Assembly (NCBI RefSeq): GCF_020387415.1
Contig: NZ_JAGWCB010000012.1
Location: forward strand, 1-64,000
Length of the DNA stretch: 64,000 bases
Direction of reading: 5' to 3'
From: Ideonella benzenivorans
GTDB lineage: Bacteria; Pseudomonadota; Gammaproteobacteria; Burkholderiales; Burkholderiaceae_C
This document shows, piece after piece, positions 44,322 to 52,435 of this stretch. The position numbers were made by a program, and so were the translations under genes. Below the pieces are notes generated by a model. It did no database searches, had not been told where the DNA came from, and saw only the letters and a list, made by a program, of their open reading frames with translations. Numbering within the stretch: the first letter of the stretch is position 1; the number at the start of each line of letters is the position of its first letter.

Positions 44322-45371
44322 TCAGGCGGCCATCAGATCCCAGCGCGGGCGGACCTCGAAGCTGTAGCGGGTGGCGGGCTGCGCCAAGCCAGCCTGCCAG
44401 CGCATGGCCGCGGCCAGCGCGATCATGGCGCCGTTGTCGGTGCACAGGGACAGTTCCGGATAGTGGACGCGCCAATGGCGTTTGGCCGCCGCGTCATCGA
44501 GCGCCGCCCGCAGCGCCCGGTTGGCACTCACCCCACCCGCCACCACCAGGCGTTTCAGACCGGTGGCCTTCATGGCCTTGATCGATTTCTGAGCCAGCAC
44601 ATCGACGATGGCGGCCTGGGCACTGGCGGCCACGTCGGCCCGCTGGACCTCGGTCGGCGCAGGCCCCAGTTTGCGCAGCGTGGTCATCACGGCGGTCTTC
44701 AGCCCGGCAAAGGAAAAATCCAGGTTCGGCTGATGCAGCAGCGGCCGTGGCAACTCATAGGCATCGGCCCGCCCCGTCTCGGCCAGGCGGGACAAGGCCG
44801 GGCCGCCCGGATAACCCAGCCCCAGCAGCTTGGCGGACTTATCAAAGGCCTCGCCCGCCGCATCGTCGATGGTTTCGCCCAGCAGGGTGTAGTGCCCCAC
44901 CCCATCGACCCGCATCAGTTGGGTGTGACCGCCCGACACCAGCAGCGCCACAAAGGGAAACGCAGGCGGATCGGCCGACAGGAACGGCGAGAGCAGGTGC
45001 CCTTCCAGGTGGTGCACGGCCAGCGTCGGTTTGTTCAAGGCTGCCGCCAGGGCGGTGGCCACCCCGGCCCCCACCAGCAGAGCACCCGCCAACCCCGGCC
45101 CCTGGGTGTAGGCCACGGCGTCGATGTCCTGCAGCGTCAGGCCGGCCGCCTGCAAGGCCTCCCGCGCCAGCGGAATGGCGCGACGCACATGGTCGCGTGA
45201 GGCCAACTCCGGCACCACCCCGCCATAGGCCTGGTGCATGCGAATCTGGCTGTAGAGCGCCTGGCCCAACAGCACGGGCACGCCCGTGGGGACACAGCGC
45301 ACGATGGCCACGCCGGTTTCGTCACAGGAGGACTCGAATCCCAGGATCACCGCTTCGCGAGGGTTTGTCAC
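44322..45371 (-). CDS. tsaD: tRNA N6-threonylcarbamoyladenosine transferase TsaD
   Basis: This enzyme, with TsaB and TsaE, makes t6A at position 37 of ANN-decoding tRNAs. The 349-residue ASKHA-fold protein has [10 protein letters not shown] near 11-20 and the metal-binding HHLEGH near 118, with a second conserved His in [20 protein letters not shown] appears near the C terminus. The start is taken as GTG 45371, with an AGAAGGG ribosome site; the ATG at 45458 would add 29 residues unlike homologues. It is divergent from a small HTH gene. Confidence 0.93.
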   Translation of the reverse strand: MTNPREAVILGFESSCDETGVAIVRCVPTGVPVLLGQALYSQIRMHQAYGGVVPELASRDHVRRAIPLAREALQAAGLTLQDIDAVAYTQGPGLAGALLVGAGVATALAAALNKPTLAVHHLEGHLLSPFLSADPPAFPFVALLVSGGHTQLMRVDGVGHYTLLGETIDDAAGEAFDKSAKLLGLGYPGGPALSRLAETGRADAYELPRPLLHQPNLDFSFAGLKTAVMTTLRKLGPAPTEVQRADVAASAQAAIVDVLAQKSIKAMKATGLKRLVVAGGVSANRALRAALDDAAAKRHWRVHYPELSLCTDNGAMIALAAAMRWQAGLAQPATRYSFEVRPRWDLMAA

Positions 45372-45411
45372 AAAAAAATTCCCTTCTGCTTGATCTAGGG
45401 CTGTGCCATTG

Positions 45412-45469
45412 TCACCAACTTTGGTGAGAATCAGTGGTCGATGATTCCACGAGGGCATTGCGAATGCCC
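45412..45469. promoter_or_regulatory. Two palindromes between tsaD and the small HTH gene
   Basis: The divergent spacer has two perfect inverted repeats: TCACCAA-CT-TTGGTGA at 45412-45427 and GGGCATT-GCG-AATGCCC at 45453-45469. Their spacing (about 41 bp centre to centre, near four helical turns) and placement make them candidate operators, possibly for the adjacent small DNA-binding protein. No clear promoter hexamers were identified. Confidence 0.4.
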
Positions 45470-45493
45470 CGCCATTCCGAGGACGTTGGGACC

Positions 45494-45757
45494 ATGAAGG
45501 AATACAAGATCACGGCTTGGCCTGATTTGCCCGCAGAGTTTCGGCGCACGGCGTACCGGCGCATGGTGAGCGAGTTGTCGCAGCGCCATGTCTCGGAAGC
45601 GCATCTGCAGAAATGCACCGGTGCTTCGGCCGCCGAGGTGATGCGCTTGCTGGATTACCTGGAAACCTGCGAACTGCTCGACACCCAGGAAACGGCCGAT
45701 GGCCTTCCCAAACGCCGGCGGTTTTCCTGGCCCTTCCACATCTTCGCCAATTCCTGA
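45494..45757 (+). CDS. Small winged-helix-like protein of unknown function
   Basis: This 87-residue basic protein begins [24 protein letters not shown]. It then has a helix-turn-helix-like stretch ([24 protein letters not shown]) near 36-59 and an Arg-rich end ([17 protein letters not shown]). I do not recognise a named family. The pattern suggests a small winged-helix DNA-binding protein. A GTG at 45434 would give a 107-residue form, but it overlaps the palindromes, so ATG 45494 was preferred. It converges on fdx with 17 bases between the stops. Confidence 0.6.
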   Translation: MKEYKITAWPDLPAEFRRTAYRRMVSELSQRHVSEAHLQKCTGASAAEVMRLLDYLETCELLDTQETADGLPKRRRFSWPFHIFANS

Positions 45758-45774
45758 ACCACCCGCCGCAGAAC

Positions 45775-46113
45775 TCAGTGGTTCTCGCGGGCGTGGTTGA
45801 TGGTGTATTTGGGAATCTCGATCGTCACATCCTCTGAGCCCAGAATGGCCTGACAGGACAGACGCGAGGTGGGCGTGAGGCCCCAGGCCTTGTCCAGCAG
45901 GTCTTCCTCGATCTCGTCGGGTTCCCCCAGCGAACGGTAGCCCTCCTTCACCACCACATGGCAGGTGGTGCAGGCGCAGCTCATCTCACAGGCATGCTCA
46001 ATGGCGATGTCATGGTCGAGCAGGGCTTCGCAAATGGACGTGCCAGTGGGCGCCTGGATCTCCGCCCCCTTGGGGCACAGGCTGGCATGCGGCAGGATTC
46101 GGATGATGGGCAT
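45775..46113 (-). CDS. fdx: ISC-type 2Fe-2S ferredoxin
   Basis: This 112-residue adrenodoxin-like ferredoxin supplies electrons for iron-sulfur cluster assembly. The cluster ligands are in EHACEMSCACTTCHVVV near 41-55, plus the fourth Cys in SRLSCQAIL near 87. The acidic GEPDEIEEDLLDKAWGL helix is typical of Fdx and is used for partner docking. It is the last gene of the isc run, 23 bases after hscA. Confidence 0.95.
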   Translation of the reverse strand: MPIIRILPHASLCPKGAEIQAPTGTSICEALLDHDIAIEHACEMSCACTTCHVVVKEGYRSLGEPDEIEEDLLDKAWGLTPTSRLSCQAILGSEDVTIEIPKYTINHARENH

Positions 46114-46136
46114 GGGGAGTCGTCGTCAGACTGGGT

Positions 46137-47993
46137 TCAGAGGGTGTCCAGGCGTCGCCCAGTCAGCGCTGCCTGGATGCCGCGGTTCATGCGGGCGGCG
46201 GCAAAGGCCTCGGTCGCCTTGGCCAAGGCCTCGATGGCCTGGGTGATGGCATCGGGTTGATCGCCCGCCCGGACATCCCGCAGGTTGGCCATCTGGGCGT
46301 CGATCGCCTCTCGCTCAGTTGCCTGCAGCAAGTCACCATCGGCCGCCAGGGCCGCCTGGGTGGCCAGCAGCATGCGGTCCGCCTCCACCTGGGCCTCGCG
46401 CAGCGCCCGGGCCCGCATGTCCCCTTCCGCACTGGAAAAGCCCTCACGCAGCATGCGGGCGATGTCCTCATCGGCCAGCCCGTAGCTGGGCTTGACCTGC
46501 ACGGCGGCTTCCACACCGGTGGTCTGCTCGCGCGCTGACACACTCAGCAGGCCATCGGCATCCACCTGAAAGCTCACCCGGATGCGGGCGGCCCCAGCCG
46601 CCATCGGCGGAATGCCCCGCAGTTCGAAACGCGCCAGCGAGCGGCAATCCGACACCAGCTCCCGCTCGCCCTGCACCACATGGATGGCCATTGCGGTCTG
46701 GCCGTCCTTGAAGGTGGTGAAATCCTGCGCCTTGGCCACCGGGATGGTGGTGTTGCGCTCGATCACGCGCTCCACCAACCCGCCCATGGTTTCCAGCCCC
46801 AGGGACAGGGGAATCACGTCCAGCAGCAGCAATTCGCCGTCGGCCGCATTGCCCGCCAGGGCATTGGCCTGGATGGCGGCGCCGAGGGCCACCACCTGGT
46901 CCGGGTTCAGGTTGGTCAGCGGCGGTCGGCCGAAGAACTCGCCCACCGCCGCCCGGACGGCGGGCACCCGGGTCGAGCCCCCCACCATCACCACGCCTTG
47001 CACCTCGTCGCGGGTGACACGCGCATCCCGCAATGCGCGGCGAACCGCCTGCAGCGTGCGGTCCACCAGCCCCCGGGTCAGGGCATCGAACTGAGTCCGG
47101 CTGACGGCCACGCTCCATTCGCGACCGCCCACCGACGCATGCAACGTCACCTGCTCGTTCGTGGTCAACGCTTCCTTGGCGGCACGCGCGGCCACCAGCA
47201 GGCTGCGCTTGTCCTGCGGCGTGCGAGGCATCATCCCGGCCTGCGCCGCAGCCCAATCGGCCAGCGCGTGGTCGAAGTCATCGCCACCGAGCGCGGCATC
47301 GCCCCCCGTGGCCACCACCTCGAAGACGCCGTGCGAGAGCCGCAGCAGCGAGATGTCGAAGGTACCGCCTCCCAGGTCATAGACCGCATAGAGACCTTCC
47401 GAGCCGTTGTCCAACCCGTAGGCCACGGCCGCGGCAGTCGGCTCGTTGATCAGGCGCAGCACGTTCAGGCCCGCCAGCTGGGCGGCGTCCTTGGTGGCCT
47501 GGCGCTGTGCATCGTCGAAGTAAGCTGGCACCGTGATCACCGCGCCAAAAATCTCATCGTCGAAGGTGTCTTCGGCGCGGAAGCGCAGCGTGGCCAGGAT
47601 CTCGGCCGACACCTCGACGGGCGTCTTCACGCCCTGCCGCGTCTGCAGCGCCACCATGCCGGGCTGGTCGACGAAGTGGTAAGGCAGCCGTTCGTGGCCT
47701 GCCACATCCGCCAGCCTGCGCCCCATGAAGCGCTTGACCGAGACCACCGTGTTCTCCGGGTCCTCGGCCTGCACCTCCGCGGCCTCCCAGCCGATCTGGC
47801 GACCGTCGCCTTCCAGGTAGCGCACCACGGATGGCAGCATCACCCGGCCCTGTGCATCGGGCAGGCACTCGGCCACGCCATGACGCACCGAGGCCACCAG
47901 GGAATTGGTGGTCCCCAGGTCGATGCCGATCGCGATGCGGCGTTGATGGGGATCCGGCGCCTGGCCGGGCTCGGAGATCTGCAGCAGAGCCAT
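46137..47993 (-). CDS. hscA: Fe-S cluster assembly chaperone HscA (Hsp70 family)
   Basis: This 618-residue specialised Hsp70 helps release the cluster from IscU in an ATP-driven cycle with HscB. The ATPase domain has [15 protein letters not shown] near 23, [17 protein letters not shown] and [13 protein letters not shown] near 200. The substrate-binding domain begins near 390 ([14 protein letters not shown]). The length equals the E. coli protein (616). IscU in this window keeps the LPPVK peptide that HscA recognises. Confidence 0.96.
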   Translation of the reverse strand: MALLQISEPGQAPDPHQRRIAIGIDLGTTNSLVASVRHGVAECLPDAQGRVMLPSVVRYLEGDGRQIGWEAAEVQAEDPENTVVSVKRFMGRRLADVAGHERLPYHFVDQPGMVALQTRQGVKTPVEVSAEILATLRFRAEDTFDDEIFGAVITVPAYFDDAQRQATKDAAQLAGLNVLRLINEPTAAAVAYGLDNGSEGLYAVYDLGGGTFDISLLRLSHGVFEVVATGGDAALGGDDFDHALADWAAAQAGMMPRTPQDKRSLLVAARAAKEALTTNEQVTLHASVGGREWSVAVSRTQFDALTRGLVDRTLQAVRRALRDARVTRDEVQGVVMVGGSTRVPAVRAAVGEFFGRPPLTNLNPDQVVALGAAIQANALAGNAADGELLLLDVIPLSLGLETMGGLVERVIERNTTIPVAKAQDFTTFKDGQTAMAIHVVQGERELVSDCRSLARFELRGIPPMAAGAARIRVSFQVDADGLLSVSAREQTTGVEAAVQVKPSYGLADEDIARMLREGFSSAEGDMRARALREAQVEADRMLLATQAALAADGDLLQATEREAIDAQMANLRDVRAGDQPDAITQAIEALAKATEAFAAARMNRGIQAALTGRRLDTL

Positions 47994-48002
47994 GGGAAAG
48001 AT

Positions 48003-48521
48003 TCAGGAGTCCAGTGCCTCCAGCCGACGGTCGATGTCGGCCCGGAAGCGGTTCACGAACATCAGTGCGCGAACCTGTTGCGCCGCCGCAGCGGCATCGT
48101 GGGCCTGGTCGAGCAGACGTTCCAGCTCGGCCAGCATGCGTTGTTCCTCGGCCACCACCTGGTGGTCCAGCCCCTCGACGGCGGCGACATCGCCGGCCTC
48201 GTCGAGTGCCTCGCGCCATTCCATCTGTTGCATCAGAAAGCTCGTCGGCATGGCGGTGTTGCTCTCAGCCCCCACCTCCGCACCCGCCAGTTCGCACAGA
48301 TAGCCCCCCCGGGCGAGCGGATCCTTCAGACGACGGTAGGCCTCGTTCACCCGCACGGCCCACTGCATGGCCACACGCTGGGCCGCCGGCCCTTCGGCCG
48401 CGAAGCGATCCGGGTGGACCTGGGTCTGCAGGTCCCGCCAGCGCTGATCCAGCGCAGCGCGATCCAGATGGAACTGCCGAGGCAGGCCGAACAAGGTGAA
48501 GTCGTCGTCTTGCAGGTTCAT
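48003..48521 (-). CDS. hscB: Fe-S cluster assembly co-chaperone HscB
   Basis: This 172-residue J-protein delivers IscU to HscA and stimulates its ATPase. The J domain fills the first 75 residues, with the HPD tripeptide in TQVHPDRFAAEG near 35. A three-helix C-terminal bundle follows (MQQMEWREALDEA), which contacts IscU. Its ATG overlaps the stop of the upstream GNAT gene, so translation of the two is coupled. Confidence 0.95.
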   Translation of the reverse strand: MNLQDDDFTLFGLPRQFHLDRAALDQRWRDLQTQVHPDRFAAEGPAAQRVAMQWAVRVNEAYRRLKDPLARGGYLCELAGAEVGAESNTAMPTSFLMQQMEWREALDEAGDVAAVEGLDHQVVAEEQRMLAELERLLDQAHDAAAAAQQVRALMFVNRFRADIDRRLEALDS

Positions 48522-49012
48522 ACCGAGAGTCGTTTTTCGTAGAACACCGACAAACCGTTGTCCGGATAGCCGGCAAACGGTCCCCGACGCGTGTAGCCAC
48601 AGCGCTCGTACAAGCGAATCGCTTCGTGCTGGTCGCGTCCGGTCTCCAGCGTTGCAAGGGACAGGCCGGCCGCCAGCAGACGCTGCTCCAGCGCACTCAA
48701 CACCTGCTCGGCAATGCGGCGTCCCCGGGCGGCCGGCAACACGAACATGCGCTTGACCTCGCCATAGGGCTGGCCCGCAGTGTCCGGCTCGCCCGGCATG
48801 CGGCGCATCGCGCCACAGCCCACCAGTTGTCCGTCCAGCTCCGCAACCAGAAAGTCGATGTCGGGCGCCAGCAATGCCGCCACATCCAGAATGTGGTTGT
48901 CTTCGGGCGCATACAGCGAACCGAGGTAGGCATCCAATGCGTCCAGCATGGCCACGACCTCGGGGCGGTCAGCACGCTCGGGACGAATGACAAGGGCGGT
49001 GGGTTCAGTCAT
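48518..49012 (-). CDS. GNAT-family N-acetyltransferase inserted in the isc run
   Basis: This 164-residue acetyltransferase has the acetyl-CoA-binding beta-bulge pattern VKRMFVLPAARGRRIAEQVL near 88-107 and a closing NAT-like segment HEAIRLYERCGYTRRGPF. It lies between a terminator after iscA and hscB, and its stop overlaps the hscB start (ATGA). Typical isc clusters have hscB right after iscA, so the gene is an insertion into that arrangement. The substrate is unknown. ATG 49012 (MTEPTAL) is preferred to an in-frame upstream start at 49045 that lies inside the terminator. Confidence 0.82.
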   Translation of the reverse strand: MTEPTALVIRPERADRPEVVAMLDALDAYLGSLYAPEDNHILDVAALLAPDIDFLVAELDGQLVGCGAMRRMPGEPDTAGQPYGEVKRMFVLPAARGRRIAEQVLSALEQRLLAAGLSLATLETGRDQHEAIRLYERCGYTRRGPFAGYPDNGLSVFYEKRLSV

Positions 49013-49022
49013 ACAAGGCAAC

Positions 49023-49051
49023 AAAAAGGCGCGGCCCCGGGGCACCGCGCC
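49023..49051 (-). terminator. Intrinsic terminator between iscA and the GNAT gene
   Basis: On the minus strand a perfect GGCGCGG/CCGCGCC stem with a 10-base loop is followed by five U residues (49027-49023). It lies 47 bases after the iscA stop and 11 bases before the GNAT start. This is a canonical terminator inside what is usually one operon, so expression of hscBA-fdx should be lower than, or separate from, iscRSUA. Confidence 0.75.
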
Positions 49052-49098
49052 ATCGACTCAGGGCCGTCATTGTCGGCCAAACGGGAACGCCTCTTCCG

Positions 49099-49422
49099 TC
49101 AGATGCGGAAGGACTCCCCACAGCCACAACGGTCCTTTTCGCGCGGGTTGTGGAACTTGAAGCCTTCGTTCAGGCCTTCACGGACAAAGTCCAGCTCCGT
49201 GCCGTCGAGGTAAGGCAGGCTCTTCGGGTCCACCAGCACCTTGACGCCATGCTTTTCGAACACGATGTCCTCCGGGGCCACTTCGTCGGCGTACTCCAGC
49301 TTGTAGGCCAGGCCGGAGCAACCGGTGGTCTTGACCCCCAGCCGCACCCCCACGCCCTTGCCGCGACGGCTCAGGTAGCGGGTGACGTGCCGAGCGGCAG
49401 CTTCGGTGAGCGTGACAGCCAT
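49099..49422 (-). CDS. iscA: Iron-sulfur cluster carrier protein IscA
   Basis: This 107-residue A-type carrier receives clusters from IscU and passes them to apo-proteins. The three conserved cysteines are present, in [14 protein letters not shown] near 35 and in the C-terminal RCGCGESF. The length is the same as E. coli IscA (107). It begins 4 bases after the iscU stop, consistent with tight coupling. Confidence 0.96.
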   Translation of the reverse strand: MAVTLTEAAARHVTRYLSRRGKGVGVRLGVKTTGCSGLAYKLEYADEVAPEDIVFEKHGVKVLVDPKSLPYLDGTELDFVREGLNEGFKFHNPREKDRCGCGESFRI

Positions 49423-49426
49423 GGTC

Positions 49427-49828
49427 TCAGTCCACCTTCTCCGGGCTGGTGGCCTTGGCGCGGTAGTCGTCGACCGCCGCCTTGATGGCGTCCTCGGCCA
49501 GGATCGAGCAGTGGATCTTCACCGGCGGCAGCGCCAGTTCCTCGGCGATCTGGGTGTTCTTGATCTCCAGGGCCTGATCCAGCGTCTTGCCCTTGACCCA
49601 CTCGGTCACCAGCGAACTGGATGCGATGGCCGAGCCGCAGCCATAGGTCTTGAAGCGGGCATCCTCGATCAGCCCGGTGGCCGGGTTGACCTTGATCTGC
49701 AGCTTCATCACGTCGCCACAGGCCGGCGCGCCGACCATGCCCGTGCCCACCGTGTCGTCGCCCTTGTCGAAGCTGCCGACGTTGCGGGGATGTTCGTAGT
49801 GGTCGATGACCTTGTCGCTGTATGCCAT
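49427..49828 (-). CDS. iscU: Iron-sulfur cluster scaffold IscU
   Basis: This 133-residue scaffold is where 2Fe-2S clusters are built with sulfur from IscS. The three ligand cysteines are in [13 protein letters not shown] near 37, [11 protein letters not shown] near 63 and KIHCSILAE near 106, and Asp39 follows the first. The LPPVK motif recognised by HscA is intact just before the third Cys. It lies 30 bases after iscS. Confidence 0.97.
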   Translation of the reverse strand: MAYSDKVIDHYEHPRNVGSFDKGDDTVGTGMVGAPACGDVMKLQIKVNPATGLIEDARFKTYGCGSAIASSSLVTEWVKGKTLDQALEIKNTQIAEELALPPVKIHCSILAEDAIKAAVDDYRAKATSPEKVD

Positions 49829-49858
49829 GTCTAACTCCTGAACTTCACGGTGCGGCGC

Positions 49859-51079
49859 TCAGTGCGCGCTCCATTGGATGGTCGACAGATCGACGCCCTC
49901 GCGGTACAGGTCCCACAGCGGGGACAGCTCGCGCAACTTGGCCACGCGGTCCTTCAGCGTGGCGATGGCGTAGTCGATCTCTTCCTCGGTCGTGAAACGG
50001 CCGATGGTCATGCGCAGGGACGAGTGCGCCAGTTCATCGCTGCGGCCCAGGGCACGCAGCACGTAGCTGGGTTCCAGGCTGGCCGAGGTGCAGGCCGAGC
50101 CCGACGACACCGCCAGCCCTTTCACGCCCATGATCAACGACTCGCCCTCGACGAAATTGAACGAGATGTTCAGGTTGTGCGGCACACGGCGGGTCAGGTC
50201 ACCGTTGATGAACACCTGCTCGATCTCGGTCAGGCCCTTGACCAGACGCTCGTGCAAGGCCCGGATGCGCGGCAGCTCCAGGGCCATCTCTTCCTTGGCG
50301 ATGCGGTAGGCCTCGCCCATGCCGACGATCTGGTGCGTCGGCAACGTGCCCGAGCGCAGACCACGCTCATGGCCACCGCCGTGCATCTGCGCTTCCAGGC
50401 GCACGCGCGGCTTGCGGCGCACGTACAGCGCACCGATGCCCTTGGGGCCGTAGCTCTTGTGCGAAGCCAGGCTCATCAGGTCGATCGGCAGCGTCTTGAC
50501 GTCGATCTCGACCTTGCCAGTGGCCTGGGCGGCATCCACATGGAACAGCACGCCGTGCTCGCGGCAGATCGCCCCCAGCGCGGGGATGTCCTGGATCACA
50601 CCGATCTCGTTGTTCACGAACATCACCGAGGCCAGGATGGTGTCGGGCCGGATGGCGGCCTTGAAGGCCTCCAGGTCCAGCAGGCCATCGGGCTGCACAT
50701 CCAGGTAGGTCACCTCGAAGCCCTGGCGCTCCAGCTCCCGCATCGGGTCCAGAATGGCCTTGTGCTCGGTCTTGACCGTGATGAGGTGCTTGCCCTTCGT
50801 CTGGTAGAAGTGGGCCGCCCCCTTCAAGGCCAGGTTGTCCGATTCGGTCGCGCCGCTGGTCCAGACAATCTCACGCGGGTCGGCACCGATCAGGTCGGCC
50901 ACCTGCTGGCGGGCCTTCTCGACGGCCTCCTCGGCCTCCCAGCCCCAGGCGTGGCTGCGCGACGCCGGGTTGCCAAAGTGCTCCCGCAGCCAGGGAATCA
51001 TGGCGTCCACCACGCGGGGGTCCACCGGGGTGGTGGCGCCATAGTCCATGTAGATCGGGAAATGCGGAGTCATGTCCAT
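49859..51079 (-). CDS. iscS: Cysteine desulfurase IscS
   Basis: This 406-residue PLP enzyme takes sulfur from cysteine for iron-sulfur clusters and tRNA thiolation. It has the family motifs [13 protein letters not shown], the PLP-Lys segment [15 protein letters not shown] near 205, and the mobile loop [15 protein letters not shown] with the catalytic Cys near 330. An AGAAG ribosome site supports ATG 51079; ATG 51073 is an alternative. It is the second gene after iscR. Confidence 0.97.
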   Translation of the reverse strand: MDMTPHFPIYMDYGATTPVDPRVVDAMIPWLREHFGNPASRSHAWGWEAEEAVEKARQQVADLIGADPREIVWTSGATESDNLALKGAAHFYQTKGKHLITVKTEHKAILDPMRELERQGFEVTYLDVQPDGLLDLEAFKAAIRPDTILASVMFVNNEIGVIQDIPALGAICREHGVLFHVDAAQATGKVEIDVKTLPIDLMSLASHKSYGPKGIGALYVRRKPRVRLEAQMHGGGHERGLRSGTLPTHQIVGMGEAYRIAKEEMALELPRIRALHERLVKGLTEIEQVFINGDLTRRVPHNLNISFNFVEGESLIMGVKGLAVSSGSACTSASLEPSYVLRALGRSDELAHSSLRMTIGRFTTEEEIDYAIATLKDRVAKLRELSPLWDLYREGVDLSTIQWSAH

Positions 51080-51147
51080 GATGAATCTTCTAGACGGCGC
51101 AGCCGCGGCGCGCCCCCTGGCGCCCGCTCTGTCCGCACGACAAATGC

Positions 51148-51681
51148 TTATTTCGAAAAGGCGTTGCCCAGGGCGAACACCGAATTCGGTGCGGTCACCT
51201 TGATGGGCTTGACCACCGGCACGGTGGAAATGGCCCGTTTGACCGGCGCTTCCTCGATGGTCAGGCCCTTGGCCAGCTGGTCGTCGACCAGCTTGCGCAG
51301 GTTGATCGAATCCAGGTACTCGATCATCTTGGCGTTCAGGTTGGACCAGAGTTCGTGGGTCATGCAGCGGCCGATGTCATCGCCCATGCAGTTTTCCTTG
51401 CCGCCGCAACCCGTGGCATCGATGGGTTCATCCACGGCCACGATGATGTCGGCGACGCTGATCTCTTCGGCCTTGCGGCCCAGCGAGTAGCCGCCGCCCG
51501 GCCCACGGGTGCTCTCCACCAGTTCGTGACGGCGGAGCTTGCCGAACAGCTGTTCCAGGTAGGACAGGGAAATCTGCTGACGCTGACTGATGGCAGCCAA
51601 CGCCACCGGCCCATTGGTGGACCGCAGCGCCAGATCAATCATCGCCGTGACGGCGAAACGGCCCTTGGTGGTCAGACGCAT
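51148..51681 (-). CDS. iscR: Fe-S responsive regulator IscR
   Basis: This 177-residue Rrf2-family regulator binds a 2Fe-2S cluster and represses the isc operon when clusters are plentiful. The winged helix spans about 1-80 ([23 protein letters not shown]). The cluster-binding loop has three cysteines and a His in [18 protein letters not shown] near 92-109. The C-terminal tail after about 140 is longer and more divergent than in E. coli (162 residues). A promoter with an IscR-like site lies about 135-170 bases upstream. Confidence 0.96.
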   Translation of the reverse strand: MRLTTKGRFAVTAMIDLALRSTNGPVALAAISQRQQISLSYLEQLFGKLRRHELVESTRGPGGGYSLGRKAEEISVADIIVAVDEPIDATGCGGKENCMGDDIGRCMTHELWSNLNAKMIEYLDSINLRKLVDDQLAKGLTIEEAPVKRAISTVPVVKPIKVTAPNSVFALGNAFSK

Positions 51682-51817
51682 GTGAATCTCCTGTCAACTC
51701 GGTTGGCGACGGAGTCACGGCACCATGCCGTGCCTCCGCTGGACGTGGCCTCGCCAGTCCCGTCCTGGCACCAGCCAGAGCGGGTCAACCCTCGGTTGTT
51801 CCCGAGCGTTTTGGTCG

Positions 51818-51851
51818 ATTATACACGAAGCCGAGTCTTTTAGTCGAGATT
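51818..51851 (-). promoter_or_regulatory. isc operon promoter with overlapping IscR type 1 site
   Basis: On the minus strand a perfect minus-10 TATAAT (51823-51818) lies 18 bases after a minus-35-like TCGACT (51847-51842). Positions 51851-51827 match the enterobacterial IscR type 1 consensus (ATASYYGACTRwwwYAGTCRRSTAT) at 19 of 25 positions by my alignment, with the core TCGACTAAAAGACTCGGC. The site covers the minus-35, the usual arrangement for repression by holo-IscR. Confidence 0.75.
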
Positions 51852-51943
51852 GGCGCCGACAAGTTCCCCAGCCCCGTGCGGAGGCCGCCGTCCCCCGGTC
51901 CAAGCAAGATCGCCGCCAGCCGATCCGGCCGTCGTTCAGACTG

Positions 51944-52435
51944 TCACAGCCCGGTCACGTCCAGCTGATCCAGGAAGCCCTCGCAGGCCGCGTCGACCAT
52001 GTCGAGCACCTGCTCGAAGCCCTCCGGGCCGCCGTAGTAGGGGTCCGGCACTTCGCGCAGCGGGTGCTCGGGCGCGAAATCCATCAACAGACGGATCCGC
52101 CCCTGCAGGCCCGGCGGGCACTGCGCTTGCAGCGCCCGCGCGTGGCCGCGGTCCAGCGCCAGCAGCCAGTCGAATTGGGAGAAGTCCGCCAATTCGACCT
52201 GTCGGGCCCGCAGACGGCTCAAGTCCAACCCGCGCCGGGCGGCATGGACCTGCGAGCGCCGATCCGGCGGCTCGCCCACGTGGTAATCGGCGATCCCCGC
52301 CGAATCCACCTGCACCCGATCGGCCCAGCCGCGCTCGGCGGCCCGCCCACGCAACACCGCCTCCGCGGTGGGAGAGCGGCAGATGTTGCCGGTGCAGACC
52401 ATCAACACCCTGACCACGCGGTCCCCCATGCTCAT
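51944..52435 (-). CDS. Low-molecular-weight protein tyrosine phosphatase
   Basis: This 163-residue phosphatase carries the P-loop VCTGNICRSPTAEAV near 14, with the C-x5-R active site, and the general-acid Asp in VPDPYYGGPEGF near 130. Such enzymes dephosphorylate protein tyrosine or arginine, or act on exopolysaccharide kinases; the target here is unknown. The start codon follows the uvrB stop with no gap, so translation is coupled. A second in-frame ATG lies at 52429. Confidence 0.9.
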   Translation of the reverse strand: MSMGDRVVRVLMVCTGNICRSPTAEAVLRGRAAERGWADRVQVDSAGIADYHVGEPPDRRSQVHAARRGLDLSRLRARQVELADFSQFDWLLALDRGHARALQAQCPPGLQGRIRLLMDFAPEHPLREVPDPYYGGPEGFEQVLDMVDAACEGFLDQLDVTGL

